Assembly: GCA_003956705.1 (NCBI GenBank)
Contig: QZCP01000121.1
Coordinates: 81,098-145,097, forward strand
Direction of reading: 5' to 3'
From: Brevipalpus yothersi
Taxonomy: Eukaryota > Arthropoda > Arachnida > Trombidiformes > Tenuipalpidae
DNA length: 64,000 bases
In this document: one piece after another, positions 19,483 to 52,640 of the stretch
Layout: every line of letters starts with the position of its first letter
How positions within the stretch are numbered: the first letter of the stretch is position 1
Translations under genes and position numbers: made by a program
Notes under the pieces: model-generated
Database searches by the model: none
Seen by the model: the letters and a program-made list of their open reading frames with translations, nothing else
What the model was told of the DNA's origin: nothing

Positions 19483-22400
19483 TCACGTTAATTTACAGTG
19501 ACTCGGTGGAGCGATCTTTCTATGCAAGAATTTCAAAACATAGAGAGGTACACAGCTAACAACTGTTAGAAGGAATACTTTCCATGCAAAGGCACAAGTC
19601 ATTATGAATTGTTCATCAAAATACTGCGGAAATATGACTAACGTCAGCACATAGAAGGCGAGGCTCGTAAGTTCTGCGACCACCATCAACCAGTGCCAGG
19701 TACGTACGGTGAATGCGAGCATCAGTAGTTCAGTAAGAATGACCGATGTGAATGTTATTGCAACCACATGTATCAGTTCATCATTGAATAGAAGCATGGC
19801 TCCATACATTATAACCCCACCTTGATAAATACTAATTAAAACCCAGATGAAAAAGGTCTTATAGGTTAGAGATCGGCCTTTCATCAGCTTATATAGCTCA
19901 GGATAACGTAAGACTAGGTGAGATGGTACATCTTTGTCCAAAACTAGAGAAAAAACAGGGAACATTGTGTATACCGTAGCATAGCCAACTAGCAATAGAC
20001 TCGGATAAAGTGCAACTGAGGCAAAGTAGAATATTGAAGAGAATATGGCCTGAAGAACGGATATTATCAGGCCTCTATGAATGATGAACTGACACAGTTG
20101 CGCCGATCTCTTGTAACTATAACGACCGTGGAGCAATATTAGGCGATAGATGTGATTGAATTGGATGATGGAAAAATCTGCAGCTAATGATGCTTGTTGT
20201 CCTTCTTTACCAACTATACCAATGCCCACAGCAGCAGTCTGAATCATGCTGACATCGTTTCCACCATCACCAATGGCACAAGCTCTTCTTTTGGTATAAT
20301 TTTGTATCAGTCTAACTACTTCAGCTTTTTGCGTTGGAGAACATCGACAGCAAATTACAGCAGGACATTGGCAGGATATCTCCATAAAATCTTGGGCATA
20401 ATTTTTAAGACATATTTCTAAATCTTCCCCTCTGATAACCAAAGGACGCTCAATGTGACGACGAAGATTGTTCAGTTCCATATTTGCATCATAACGTGAT
20501 TCAATCGAGCGAAAAACATACATCTCCTGCATCCTTTTCACTAGTTGAGATGCTTTGGCGATGCTTTGTGCTGTCTCTAACTTGTCACCAGTTAACATCC
20601 ATATTCTTATACCAGCATCTTGTAGACCCTTAAGCGTTGTGGCAACACCTTCTTGAAGCCTATCCTCGACACCTGGAAAGAAAGAAAATTCGTGAGAATC
20701 GTTCAAAAAACTACAAATATGTTAACTCACCTGTTAAACAAAGGAGCTCCATATCTTTTTCAAGAGTTGATAAGACGGCACTCATTCGAGCAGCTCTATC
20801 GTGGAGACACAGTTTTGCTTGCTCATATCTGAACTGGAAATCACTGTAATTCTCTTCTGTCAAAAATTTACGTGAAACAACCAATGTTCGTAGACCAGTG
20901 CGAGCCATATTATCACACTGTTCCTGTAGCCAGTCACTATATTGTATTATGGGACTCATGACAACATCGGCACCCTTTAGAAAGAAGATAATTTCTTTCG
21001 TCATCATGTCTCTCACTATGATTCCCATTCTTTTGGTTTCAGATGAGAAGGGAAATATTTGAAGGATCTCATAGTTCATTGTGATGCCAAGCGGATTACG
21101 CAGTTTCATAGATGTCAAATCGCGATGAACTAAAGCGAGACCAACTTTTTCAGTCCATTGAACGAGAGCAACTTCATCTGGGCTTGATGCTTGATAAGAT
21201 ATGCCATTGCCTCGTGCGGAAAGAGGTATAACAACAGATGAGTTACCCTGAGAAGCAGACTGATCACCACCCATCAGATCGGCATTTACGGAGGCATTTG
21301 CTCCAGCGAAAGATTCTACCTCGGTATCATAAGATGGAGTGACGTTGTGACAGAGGGCGATTGCCGCTACTGCTGACTGAACTCTGTAGATAGTGTCGCG
21401 GTCCACTTCGTAAGAATCGACACGATTATGTTTGGTGTGGAATCTTTTTTCTGACGAAATAGATATGTTGGACGCAGAGCTGTCCTGGCGACGATGACTA
21501 CCATGATAGGCTTGATTTTGAGGTGAATAAGCTGTTCGTAAAATAGCAGCAACTTCCTCAAAATATTCAGGTGTGTAGGACACTTTCCCGAGATGGATCT
21601 TTTTGAACACCATCTCATTGCGTGTAAGTGTACCTGTTTTATCAGTAAAAAGGTAAGAAATTCTTCCAAGATCTTCTGGTATTGTTGTCGTTCGAACGAT
21701 TGTCCCAGGAATTTCCATATCTCTTTGGATCATAAAAGAATAAGCAACACGAGCCATTTCAAGATTGACTCTCAATGAAATGGGAATCATATAGGAAAAA
21801 AGAAGTAAAAATCTGAACCAGAATCTATACCAAGGGCCATTGAAGCCTTTCAAACAAATCATAGCAGTTGAGAGGAGAATAACTGCGATGAAAAGCACTT
21901 TGGTTAGCTCATTCACCTCAATATCCAGGAGACAAACTTTGCTCCTTGGTTCGAGATTATTCATTACACTTCTTGTTTCCGGGCCAGTATAGATTACAAC
22001 TCCAGTAGCAGTACCAGAGGCAATGACAGTGTTCGCCCACAATGTGTTCTCGATACTGAGAGAAACAGGGGCTTCATTGAGAGTGAATTTGCCATTAAAA
22101 CTATGAATGTCTCTTCGAGGTTCCTCAGTGTGGACAATAGCATCACATTTGAAAATCTCTTCAATTGAATCAAACTCTTGGGTTGCAGGCACTGCCAACC
22201 GAAGTTTCCAATCAGTTTCACCATCCAATTGATCAGTTCTGATGAAACATGCGCCATTTCTTTCACTGGTCTTCAAGAAGATCATATCAGCTGGTACACG
22301 CTGATCTTTATCCACAATAATTATATCACCGACACGTATTTTGGAACTAGCCAAAACTATGACACCATCGGCAGTTAGTACACGATAAAATTGAGAATTA

Positions 22401-23465
22401 ACTTGCTTATCACGCTTATAACGGAGTACATCATCCACTGCTTCTCGTATGAGAGTGACAGCGAGTACAAAACCAAGTGGTGCCCAATAAGTGTAGAGCA
22501 AACCAACTTTAAATTCTGATATAAACTGGGAGCAGGCCATTCCCAGAAAATATAGATTAAGAAAAAATTTAAACTGATTGAAGAGAACCATTGGCAAGAA
22601 TGTGATCAAGTTGTACTTTTGATTGCGTATGATGTTCGATGGATATTCTTCACGTTCACTGGGCCTACCAACGGTCACTGTTCTTGCCTCATAATGTTTT
22701 TTGCGACACAATAGGCCCCCCATTGTGGTGATCGATTTCAGTAGACTGTTACAGGGACAACACAACCAGGAGATGATTCTGTTGGATGGAGATGATAAAG
22801 AGGAAGATGAGTTCAGCTGATCGGAATCCAGGCTTGGTCTCTTGCTGGAAGAATGTAAACACAAGAGGTTATAAAATGAAATCTCTCATTATATGAACAC
22901 ATTCCGAAGATAGATAGTGTAAAGATAATGTATTACTATGTAAAATGATTAAATGAAATAGAAATGACCAAATTGAGCAAGAATATATTTATATATTTAC
23001 AAACTATCGGAAGGAAAATGTGTTGAGAGGTGATATATTAGTGTTAGTATTAATATCGGAAGACGATAGAGTGATGAATGAAGTTGGGAAGCTATGAAAA
23101 TGGTGATGGATAGATGGATAGAGAGACAGACAGAAAGAGAGAAAGAGAGAGAGGAAAGAGGAAAGAGTCTAGGGTTAATTGCAATGGCGATGAGTAAGCA
23201 AAATAGTGATATGAAGTGAATATGAGTGGGTACTCATATTGGCAAGAGAGGAAGATAGATAGAGAGACTCGCCATCATTTTGATTAAAACAAGCGTTTAT
23301 AATTTCTCACCCAAGAGGCAGAAGATAGCTTGTCCGATGATTTCTGTTTGTGGATCGAGAATGCAATAGTGAATCGTTTTCAGTAGATTCTTCAATACTA
23401 TCACTATTGGATGAATTGCCGCTTGGATTAGAAGTGGTGGTGGACGCCCAGCTATCTTTGATCAT
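19483..23465 (-). CDS. ATP9: Class II P4-ATPase (ATP9A/ATP9B/Neo1 family), 1152 aa
   Basis: Three coding exons on the minus strand: 23465-23311, 22844-20731 and 20672-19483, with introns of 466 and 58 bp (GT-AG). Phases join cleanly (LPLG/KRPSLD and LCLTG/VEDRLQ) and the total is exactly 1153 codons. Family features in order: NQKYN..TFLP entry region; actuator loop DGET at about 259-262; phosphorylation motif DKTGT at about 453-457; KGADV nucleotide-binding motif; GDGGND hinge at about 891-896; six C-terminal membrane segments; end PPSHCKLT, which resembles the conserved ATP9 C-terminus. All catalytic motifs are intact. The class acts in trans-Golgi/endosomal membranes in lipid flipping and trafficking and is thought to work without a CDC50 subunit (family knowledge). 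The first exon is Ser/Asn-rich and weakly conserved. Its ATG overlaps the TRIAP1 stop codon. Three decayed partial copies lie downstream. Confidence 0.95.
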
Positions 23466-23653
23466 TGATTTGCGGTGGATAAATCAATTTTCTTACTTTT
23501 GATGGCTTTCAGTACACACTTTTGATATTGTTGAAATAGATTACCACAAGGATCTTGATTATCACCTTTCAAAAATTTGTTTGTGAACCAATCGTCAAAA
23601 CATTTGTCGTATTCACGTTTGAGATTGGTACATTCCTCGCCAACACTATTCAT
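23462..23653 (-). CDS. TRIAP1: TRIAP1/Mdm35-like twin CX9C protein (63 aa)
   Basis: Starts MNSVGEECTNLKREYDKCF, which is the characteristic TRIAP1 N-terminus. Two CX9C motifs are visible (C8-X9-C18 and C36-X9-C46), with the FLKGD segment between them, so the helix-loop-helix fold of intermembrane-space proteins imported through Mia40 is complete. The family binds PRELI/SLMO proteins and supports phosphatidic-acid transfer for cardiolipin synthesis. The C-terminus is shorter than in vertebrates (ends KKIDLSTANQ). The TGA stop at 23464-23462 overlaps the ATP9 ATG by ATGA, so the two ORFs are head-to-tail in different frames. The start context is weak (T at -3). A donor-like GTAAGA lies inside the last ten codons, but the translation across it matches the family, so it is probably not used. 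Confidence 0.92.
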   Translation of the reverse strand: MNSVGEECTNLKREYDKCFDDWFTNKFLKGDNQDPCGNLFQQYQKCVLKAIKSKKIDLSTANQ

Positions 23654-25572
23654 TGAGATAGTGAATCAGATAAGTCGTATGAATATACACCAAACACACA
23701 CACACAAATGAAAAGAGAGTATAATCAAACAGAATAATTATAATAGCCCAAAAAAAGTGATGGAGAGAAAGAGAAAGAGATAGATAAACCTTCACAATGT
23801 AGAAAGAGAAATAGATAGGTATGAATGATTGTTTATGACAATATACAAGAGATATAATTTTTTTTTCTCAGGAAACCAGTGATGATGCTGATGAGTAATG
23901 ATGATGATTTTGGTGGCCGATGTGTTTTGTTTATGAAATGGCTACAAATTGAAATAACAAAATTAACATAAGCAAACGAACGATAGAAAGAGATAGAAAG
24001 AGAGAAAGAGAGAGAGGGGAGAGATGGAGTGTAAATTTAAGGTAAACAAAACAAAAAAGGACCACTAATTATGTAATATCAATAATATCAATAATAATAA
24101 TAAACAATGTTGTTGAAGGCTACTGATTGTGTATATCAAAGAGAGAGAGATAGACAGAGGCTGAGAAAAGAGAGAGAGAATATGTGGCCAATGTGTTCAG
24201 GTGTTGAAAGGTGAACAGAGATCAAAGATCAAAGGTGAAATGGTGATCAGAAGTGAGAGGTAAATATGATGAGAAAAGATTTGTGAGTGTTTAGTATAAA
24301 CAAGTATCACAAGATGATGTAGTCAGATAGTTAAACTGATCATAATTTAAATTGCGATTTACATACAGATAATAAACATTGATGTTTCTCTTACATTTTA
24401 ATTCGATTCGGGAATAAATGAACACTAGATGGAGACAGCCTCAAGATGACTGTAATTCAAAAAATTTTAGCGCGATTTACAATGTACAGTTATTTCGATT
24501 CTCAATCATGAAACCTCACTTTCGACTTTCATGGAAAGATGGCAGATTCATTCTCATTGGATTCTGGATCATTTGAAACTTTCTCTCTCTCTCTCTTTCT
24601 CTCTCTCAATTTTGCTCTCTCTTTCTCGTCAACTATTAGTGCAATCGTGTCCATAGTTTAAGTCATGCAGTAACGATGTAAACTTCCGATTCTTTCGTCT
24701 CCAATAGAATATTATGAAGTTCATCGTCAGAACTATGATATATAATCATCATTCGTGATTACATAGATAAAATTGGTCAATTTTTTCTTCTTTTCTTCCG
24801 CTCATTTTCAAGGTAGCCTATTAGTTGTTGAAGCTACTCTGAGAAAATTGTGTTCAACTTATATTACTATGATCAAGTTTTCTCGTCAACTCATTTGACT
24901 CATTTTACGAATCAAGAAAAAAAAATGAATTGTGATCAGTTCAAAATTGTTCTGATCTTATTGTTGTCCATCTTTACTCAATAATTCTGATTAGTTTAAG
25001 TTGTTGGTAGGGAAAAACTTTTTTCCCACATCATTCTTCGTTACGATTTTTCGTGCTTCTCCGTGTGTTACACAATACCTATATCCAGGGACTTGATTTC
25101 AACTAATCGAAAAGATGCCAAGTGATCCAATTTGAATTGAGTAATTGTTAACAGGGAACAGATCAATTGGAAATCTTTTGATATCAAATCAAAAGTGTTC
25201 AATGCGATAGTGGAAGAGAAAAAAAGAGAAGAAAAAAACTTGTGTACAGAAAATATTGCCGCCTTCCTTGATATCTATGTATTTATATCTTGAAATCCTT
25301 GAATCCTTACAAAATGACATTTACCTCAATCATCAATTACTCTTGAGTGTCCTTAAACTTGATAAATATAATTTTCAATCGATATATTCCAATTTATCTC
25401 GCTAACTCATCTCACACCGGGTTACAAATCAAACATTTTTGACATATTACCACTCTGATCATCTTATTCTTATTGACCATCGGTCTTGTTGACTTAATTT
25501 CAACTCTTTCGAAATAATAATAATGATGATAATAATAACGGTAATTGTGATGATAATCAATTCGGTGTGATT
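23654..25572. promoter_or_regulatory. Divergent intergenic region between TRIAP1-ATP9 and the GPCR
   Basis: About 1.9 kb separating divergently transcribed genes, so it should contain promoters for both. It holds (CA)n near 23695, GA runs near 24000 and 24140, and a CT run near 24580-24606. No coding exon was supportable; 5' untranslated exons of either gene could lie here. Confidence 0.5.
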
Positions 25573-46091
<20,519 letters not shown>

Positions 46092-46123
46092 ATCTCGAAA
46101 TTGTTTATGTCTCTTTGATACCA

Positions 46124-46129
46124 AATAAA
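46124..46129 (+). terminator. GPCR poly(A) signal AATAAA
   Basis: AATAAA 33 nt after the GPCR stop codon, followed by an A-run. Placement is typical for a short 3' UTR. Confidence 0.6.
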
Positions 46130-46613
46130 AAAAAATCTTCAATGAATATACAATCAGCTTATATTGACTCCATCGAAACGAGGATCATGTTAAATCAGTT
46201 GATGTAGATGTTGTTGACTCGAAGTATGCTAAGAGAAACCATTTCATCGATTCGCTGAAAATTAAGAAATAGGATCTCAGTCTCTAGTCTTAGGATAAGC
46301 AGAGATACCTTTATCTCTCTGAATGGATCCAGTCCATGGTTCACCAAGGTGTATCAAGCCATGCGAAAAAAATTTTTTCGTAATACTAACATGATCTTTT
46401 TCCACCTTCAAAGTTGATAAGTGATTCGACAGAGTCCCAAACATATGGATAGACTGAGATGATTTGATTCAAGGAGATATAAACACAAAATAGAAAATTC
46501 AAAATGAGAAGAAAAATTGTATAAATTGCATTGTATAAATTCGTATTTTCGAAAACAACCAAGCCTCAACAATATCTACGTACTGTAATCCAGTTGATGA
46601 TGAAAAATTACCT

Positions 46614-47035
46614 GAAAATATGATGGAATTGAAATTCTGGTAGTTTTAAACAAGAAATTAGATTTTTTGTTGGAAAAATTGGTAACCTTCCAAGTAAATC
46701 CAGGACCATAAGTTGTACGGTGTAATAAGTATAGCGCGAATCGACGAAGGAATTATTAATACCATGGAAATACTTGCATTGGTGAACACTGGGTGGCGAG
46801 AGTTTTATCGGTAACTTTTGGGCATCCAAATTTTGTGGGAGCTTATTTGAGGGGTTGTGGTGAAGAGTATTCTCTCGAAATTCCCACGCGAACATTGTGA
46901 AAATAGAAAGCGTTCATCATTCCAGTTGGCCTCGTAAAGTGCACCAAACTTTTCGATGGCACACAAACTTTGAACGTTGGGCCTATTGTAACTTTTTCTC
47001 ACATTTGAATTTAAATGTGCTGGGAAAATTTTCAA
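46614..47035 (-). other. Unassigned overlapping ORFs between GPCR and Ig gene
   Basis: Two minus-strand frames overlap here: 47035-46805 (76 aa) and 46895-46608 (95 aa). The second starts at an ATG with A at -3 and runs up to a CAG/GTAATT donor-like site at 46613, as a first coding exon might. Neither matches a family I recognise. It could be a degraded mobile element or a chance ORF. Confidence 0.2.
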
Positions 47036-47404
47036 TCAAATTATGATGATTTTTGAAAGTTTAATTTCGAGTAGATACTGTTGAACATTTAATTGTGTGT
47101 GAATTGTGTTTCAGTAATGATTATATGGCAAACAATTTTTGTTAACGAACTATGGATAACTGCTCAAACTTTTCTTATTAAGTGATTTTCGAACATGAAA
47201 TGAGGCTTTTCATGATTTATTGATCCTGATCCCGGTGATATGAGATACAATTCATCAGAAAATCATTCGAAAAAATATCAATTTGATGGTGTCTTACTTG
47301 TAAATGAGAGTTAACTTGAGGTGCAATATCATAATTGAACTCCATTTGCGTTCAACGTGTTAACCATCAGAGATTATATTCTAGTCATCTGAACAGTTGC
47401 GACT

Positions 47405-50400
47405 ATGTATTTCATGGTAAGTTGAACATTATAGCAAAACTAGGAAAAGTGCCCACAATTTGGACAATTAATTTGAATATTCTCATTGTTTTTCCTCTTT
47501 ATTCTTCTCTCTAGGCTCTATTAGTTTACTTCTTCAGTTCCATTCTTTTATACATCTCATGTGAGCTTCCAGGAAAAATTCCATTGAACAACTTCACCAG
47601 AGTATCTGAATTATCTCAAGCACAATCACAATCACCACCATCATCTTCATTCAATTTATCATCAATCGAATCCATCAAAAGCCAAAATGACTTTACTTTG
47701 ACCAGTGAAGGTGAAGATGGTCAAGCCATTAACTTTACCAGTGACCATACTAGGACATTATCTCATGAGTTTGATGTGAAAAAGCATACAGATCATTGGG
47801 AATACAAATATTCTAACAGTAAGTGTATTTGATCATTTTTGTGTGCGATACAAATTTTGCCAACTAAACCATTTTGCTCTCTACTACTAGATGTAGTATG
47901 TCTCTGATTCGAAAAGTGTCATGAAAGTTGAACGATAGAGAGGAAGAAAAGAGAAGAAGATGGACGATGGAAAGTTCTACTCTATGTTCTCGATAATGGA
48001 TATATTGGAAGAGCGAAAAGTAGGAGGAGGAAGATGAATTTATCTTCTCTCCTCTCCTCATAGTCTCTCTTCTCTTCCTCTCTTTCTTATAATCGATTCC
48101 AATCATTATAAGGAGCGATTATAGCATGTGTCATGTTGTTAATTGTGGCGCTTGATATCGTTTGGTGAATAACCGTTTAGGGCCATCATCAAGCTCAAAT
48201 GTATCCATGATTTGTCTTCGTCTATACATAATAAGAAAAGTGAGAGAGAAGAAGAACAAGAAGATGAGGAAGAAGAAGCAAAAGTGATGGTAAGAAATAT
48301 GAGAAGATGTACAAAATGAAAGCACGAGATGAGGAAGAGAGAGAGAGAAGAAATAAAGACGATAAAAGTGGGAGGTTGAGATATATACACAGATATACAC
48401 ACATAGTACCGCTTGATATGGAACAAAACACAATGAAGCATTGATACAGTTTCCTCTCTATTCTTTGATGCTACTTTTTCTCCTTCAATTCTTGCATGAA
48501 TGTCATATTTGCCCAAGTTTCTATCTTGATATTTCGTGCGATACTATGGAACAGAGAATATTTTCCAGTGCATTTCGAATAGGCCATTGATTTGAAATCA
48601 TGAGGCAAATAAGAGAAGTAAAAAAGGGAACAACAAGAAAAAGCGATCTTGTCAGTTTTCTTGGAGAGAAAAAAAAATAGCTTCATGATATAAAAAAGTA
48701 CAGAGAAAAAAGCGTGAAAAGAGAGGAAAACAGAGGAGAGAGAAAAAAAGAAATGAAAACGGTGTTCATGCATTCATTTATCCAGTTCAATGGTCAACCC
48801 AAACTGATGGTGTCACTTTATGGTTGATAGAATATCTAGACACACTGATAAACCAGAAGAAGTCAAATTTGCAAAATTTGCAAATAAGAAAAATTCCATT
48901 CCTAGATTCTCTCTATTTCTATTCCATTCTTTTTCCTTGCATTTATGAATCTCCAAAATAATGGTCTGTTTGGCTAGAGGAGAGAGAGAGAGACATGTGA
49001 AGAATAGGAACCATTGTGCCATGTAACCCAGAAATGTAAGCCTTACAATTTTCGGATGTTTCTCATTTCCACGTTCCTTTGTTTCTTTCACTTCTTTTGA
49101 TAACATTTTCGGTAAGATAGTGAACATATCTTGAGGCAAATCACTTGTGTTTTTTCTTTTCCTCTCATTTTGGCCTTATTCCTTTAGCATGGAGTATACA
49201 ATTCAAATCATCATGTATATGCGGTTTTGCTAGACTAGATATTTGATGATACCGTTGAATCAACTTGCTTCGACTGTGTGTGTATTGAATCTTATTTTTT
49301 TCTGCAGATCAAGTAAGATCACATCTAGTGTGATCAACTTTATTCCATGATGTATGTATGTGTGTTTATTTTAGCCCAAAGAATACATCTTTGATCAGCT
49401 TTCTTTTCATTCTCAATATTTTCTTCTCTCTACTCCTATACCTTGCAAGTCTAATCTTTCTCTCTTATACTTTTTCCAATTCAACTGATCACACAGAATA
49501 TGAAACCTGAAACGATATCTGAACAATTTTCATCCATAAATTAGGATCTCCTTTTATATTCTCGTTCTCATTTTTCCTCACTTTATTCTTGATTCCCATC
49601 TATGTGTATGTATGTGTGTGCAATGTTTTTCTTACACAATCTCGCATGATTAATGAGCTTGATAATGAGAAAAGTAAGTCAAGTAGGATTTTCATAATGG
49701 TTTAGCGTAAATTCTCTATAAACAAATGGCAAAGTGAGAAAGTTTCCTGGAAATGTATGTGAGCCCACAAACGATTTTCAACCCAAAAAGAAGAGGTGAA
49801 GAAAAAGAAGCTATCGAATTGGCTAGGAACAAAAAAGTACCAACTAAAATATACACTATTTTTTTCCCTTTCGATCTTCACATTCACTTGTGTTCACAGT
49901 AATCCACCTCTTTGGCAATTTTTTCTACTTTAACCATGTTGTTGAAGTACTGTTGAGATCTCCGGTATTTTGCTTGTTCTTTTTTTCGCTCTTATGCCAC
50001 TTAAAGGATACACATTCGAACGATTTAAATTCTCAATTCAAGAGTGGATCGTAGAATTTAACACACAACGCACATGTAATGGTATTCTCATCTAGAGTTC
50101 TCAAGCTTATTCACACTGTTTCATAGAGAATCACAACCATAAGCTATCTGGAAGGGCCCATAGTCATCAATGAATTATCAAATGATGAACTTCACTCTAG
50201 TTTTAGGGGATAAAGTCGAATAGAAAGAAAAACACCTACCTCTTGGTTCAATTGAGTGACTTATGTGGGCTTTCCTTCTCCATGTTCATTGTTACTGAGC
50301 CCCATTGACCGATATACTATCTGTTCCATTCAACTTGATGCTCATAATCAGATTATTTGATTGCATGAAACCAATCGTGACCAGTATACTTAACACATTT

Positions 50401-51037
50401 TTACGATCTTCCTCTTGTTCTTTTTGCGATTCTCTATACTCTTCTCTATACTCTTATTTTTCTGTCCATTTGATCAACACTTGAGGCTATTTATTGGAAA
50501 CCCTATTTCTAACAAGAGACCGATTAATTCGATTCAAACAATTGATTGAAATTGAGCTCAGAAAAGGAAAATCAGTAAAAAAGCAATGAAATCCTCTTTA
50601 CTTCAGTAACACAATAGACAGACATACACAAAAAGAAAGTGTATAAAATTCGAATTTTCTCAAGAAACATCATGTGATGATAAAATTCTATCTCAGTGGA
50701 TGAAAAAAGCTTTCAGATACCAAATGAAATAGACAGATTTTCCCCGCAGCATTGATGGAATTCTTATTTCAGAGAAAAATTTCAAATGCAAATTGCAAAA
50801 AAAAACTATCGGACTTCAGCAAAATTTTTCAAACAGATTGAATCATATTCTATCTGTTTGATGAAAAAAGCAAGTTTTACTCACAGATTCAATATTGTTA
50901 CCGTTAAAAGCTTCTCTTCCTCTTTTTCTCTCTTCCATGGAGACATTTGAAAAAATTGAAGGCTCAAGTGAAAGACATTCATCGGTTATGTTGGACAGTT
51001 TGAGCCAAACAGCATGCTGGTTATTCAATTTGTGAAC

Positions 51038-51077
<40 letters not shown>

Positions 51078-52606
51078 CCTTTCGTCTTTCATTTTCACAC
51101 ACACACAAGTTTGAGGCACACCTCATATTGATTCTGTGTCTAGTTACTGTATATCCATACGGCTCAAGTCTGTAGGAGGAAACATTTTCTCTTTTTCCAT
51201 CCTTTTCCTCAACATCATGTCCATGAATTGAATCCATACACTACAGAATTCACAATCTCTAGTACAATATATGTATGGACAAGATCAGTTATTGTGTTGT
51301 TGTGTGTCCAGAGTCTAGGCGAGAAAATCCGATGTCTCAAGATGAAAAAAAGCTACTACTAAACTTGCTACCCCAAACTTTTTCTATCATCCACACATGG
51401 GTCAATAGTTGTTCGTATGTCTATCTGGGTTGAGAATATATATGTGCTGAGGGATGAGAAAATGAAAGATATGAACTATTAAAGCAAAGGCACACACACA
51501 CATATAGCCTATTGCTTGTGGTGTCAATCACAATTCAAAGTGATTTGACATCAGCCTCATGTTAAGTCAACATTTTGCTCTTCTTCATCCTCTTCCTTTC
51601 TCACATGGGCAGAAACACACATAGACACAGCATTCTCTTCCTCTCCAGAGACATTCTTTTCTCCAATACACCTTTCTTCTTTTTTTCTTAACATTATATT
51701 ATTGCTGTTGATCTTTACTCTCGATGCTCCCCAGAATCAATGTCCAATATTATTGATAGGCTCCACAATAGGGAGGAGGGGGGACGAAAGAGAGAGGGAA
51801 TAGGGAATCCAAGGAAGGAATCCATCGAAGCACACAGATATGTCTTCTGAGTAAGACAATCTTGAGAAAGTAAAGGGAACAAATTTTGCTCCTGCTTGTA
51901 TATATTTTTCTTTTCTTCTGGCAGTATTTTTACCCGTTTCATAGAATATTATACCAATTATTAGAGATGATTTTTTTCTAGCCTCAAAACAAAAAAGAAT
52001 ACAGAAAACTTTCTTCTCTCACTCACTCTCTCTTTCATTCATTCATTTGAGATATAACTTTTTCTTACTTGTTCAATATTACCCACACTAATGAATGTGT
52101 GTGCCTTTGAAATAAGCTTAAGACTAGAAGAATTCACATCGGATAGGGAATCATTAGTACCATGTGGATGAATGCTACTCATCGGAGTCTGGCTACTACT
52201 CTCCATGTCCATATGGTAAAAAGAATAGCGTTCAACTTATTAGCATCCATCATCAGAGCTCTTTTTTTTCTTCTCATATTATCAGCTTAGAAGAATCCTT
52301 GAAAACAGAGGAAAAGACAAAATGTCGATCAACATTCGAACGAATACAATTCTGAATACTTTTGCCAAACAATTCCTTCCCTGTAAACATTGTTGATCGA
52401 AAAAGTGATCGAGCATGGATAGGCCTTGTGATTTTTTGAAGGATAAAACTCATCAAAAGTCAAATCATTCCCATGAAATCTATGGAATCCCCTGGCATAG
52501 TAGCCATCCCATAAGGAGGCATTCTCCATTTCAAACTGATGCTCAGATCAAATCATGCAAGTAGCGTTATTTTATTGCAAGCCTCACTCATGTTATGGAG
52601 AGAGAG

Positions 52607-52640
<34 letters not shown>

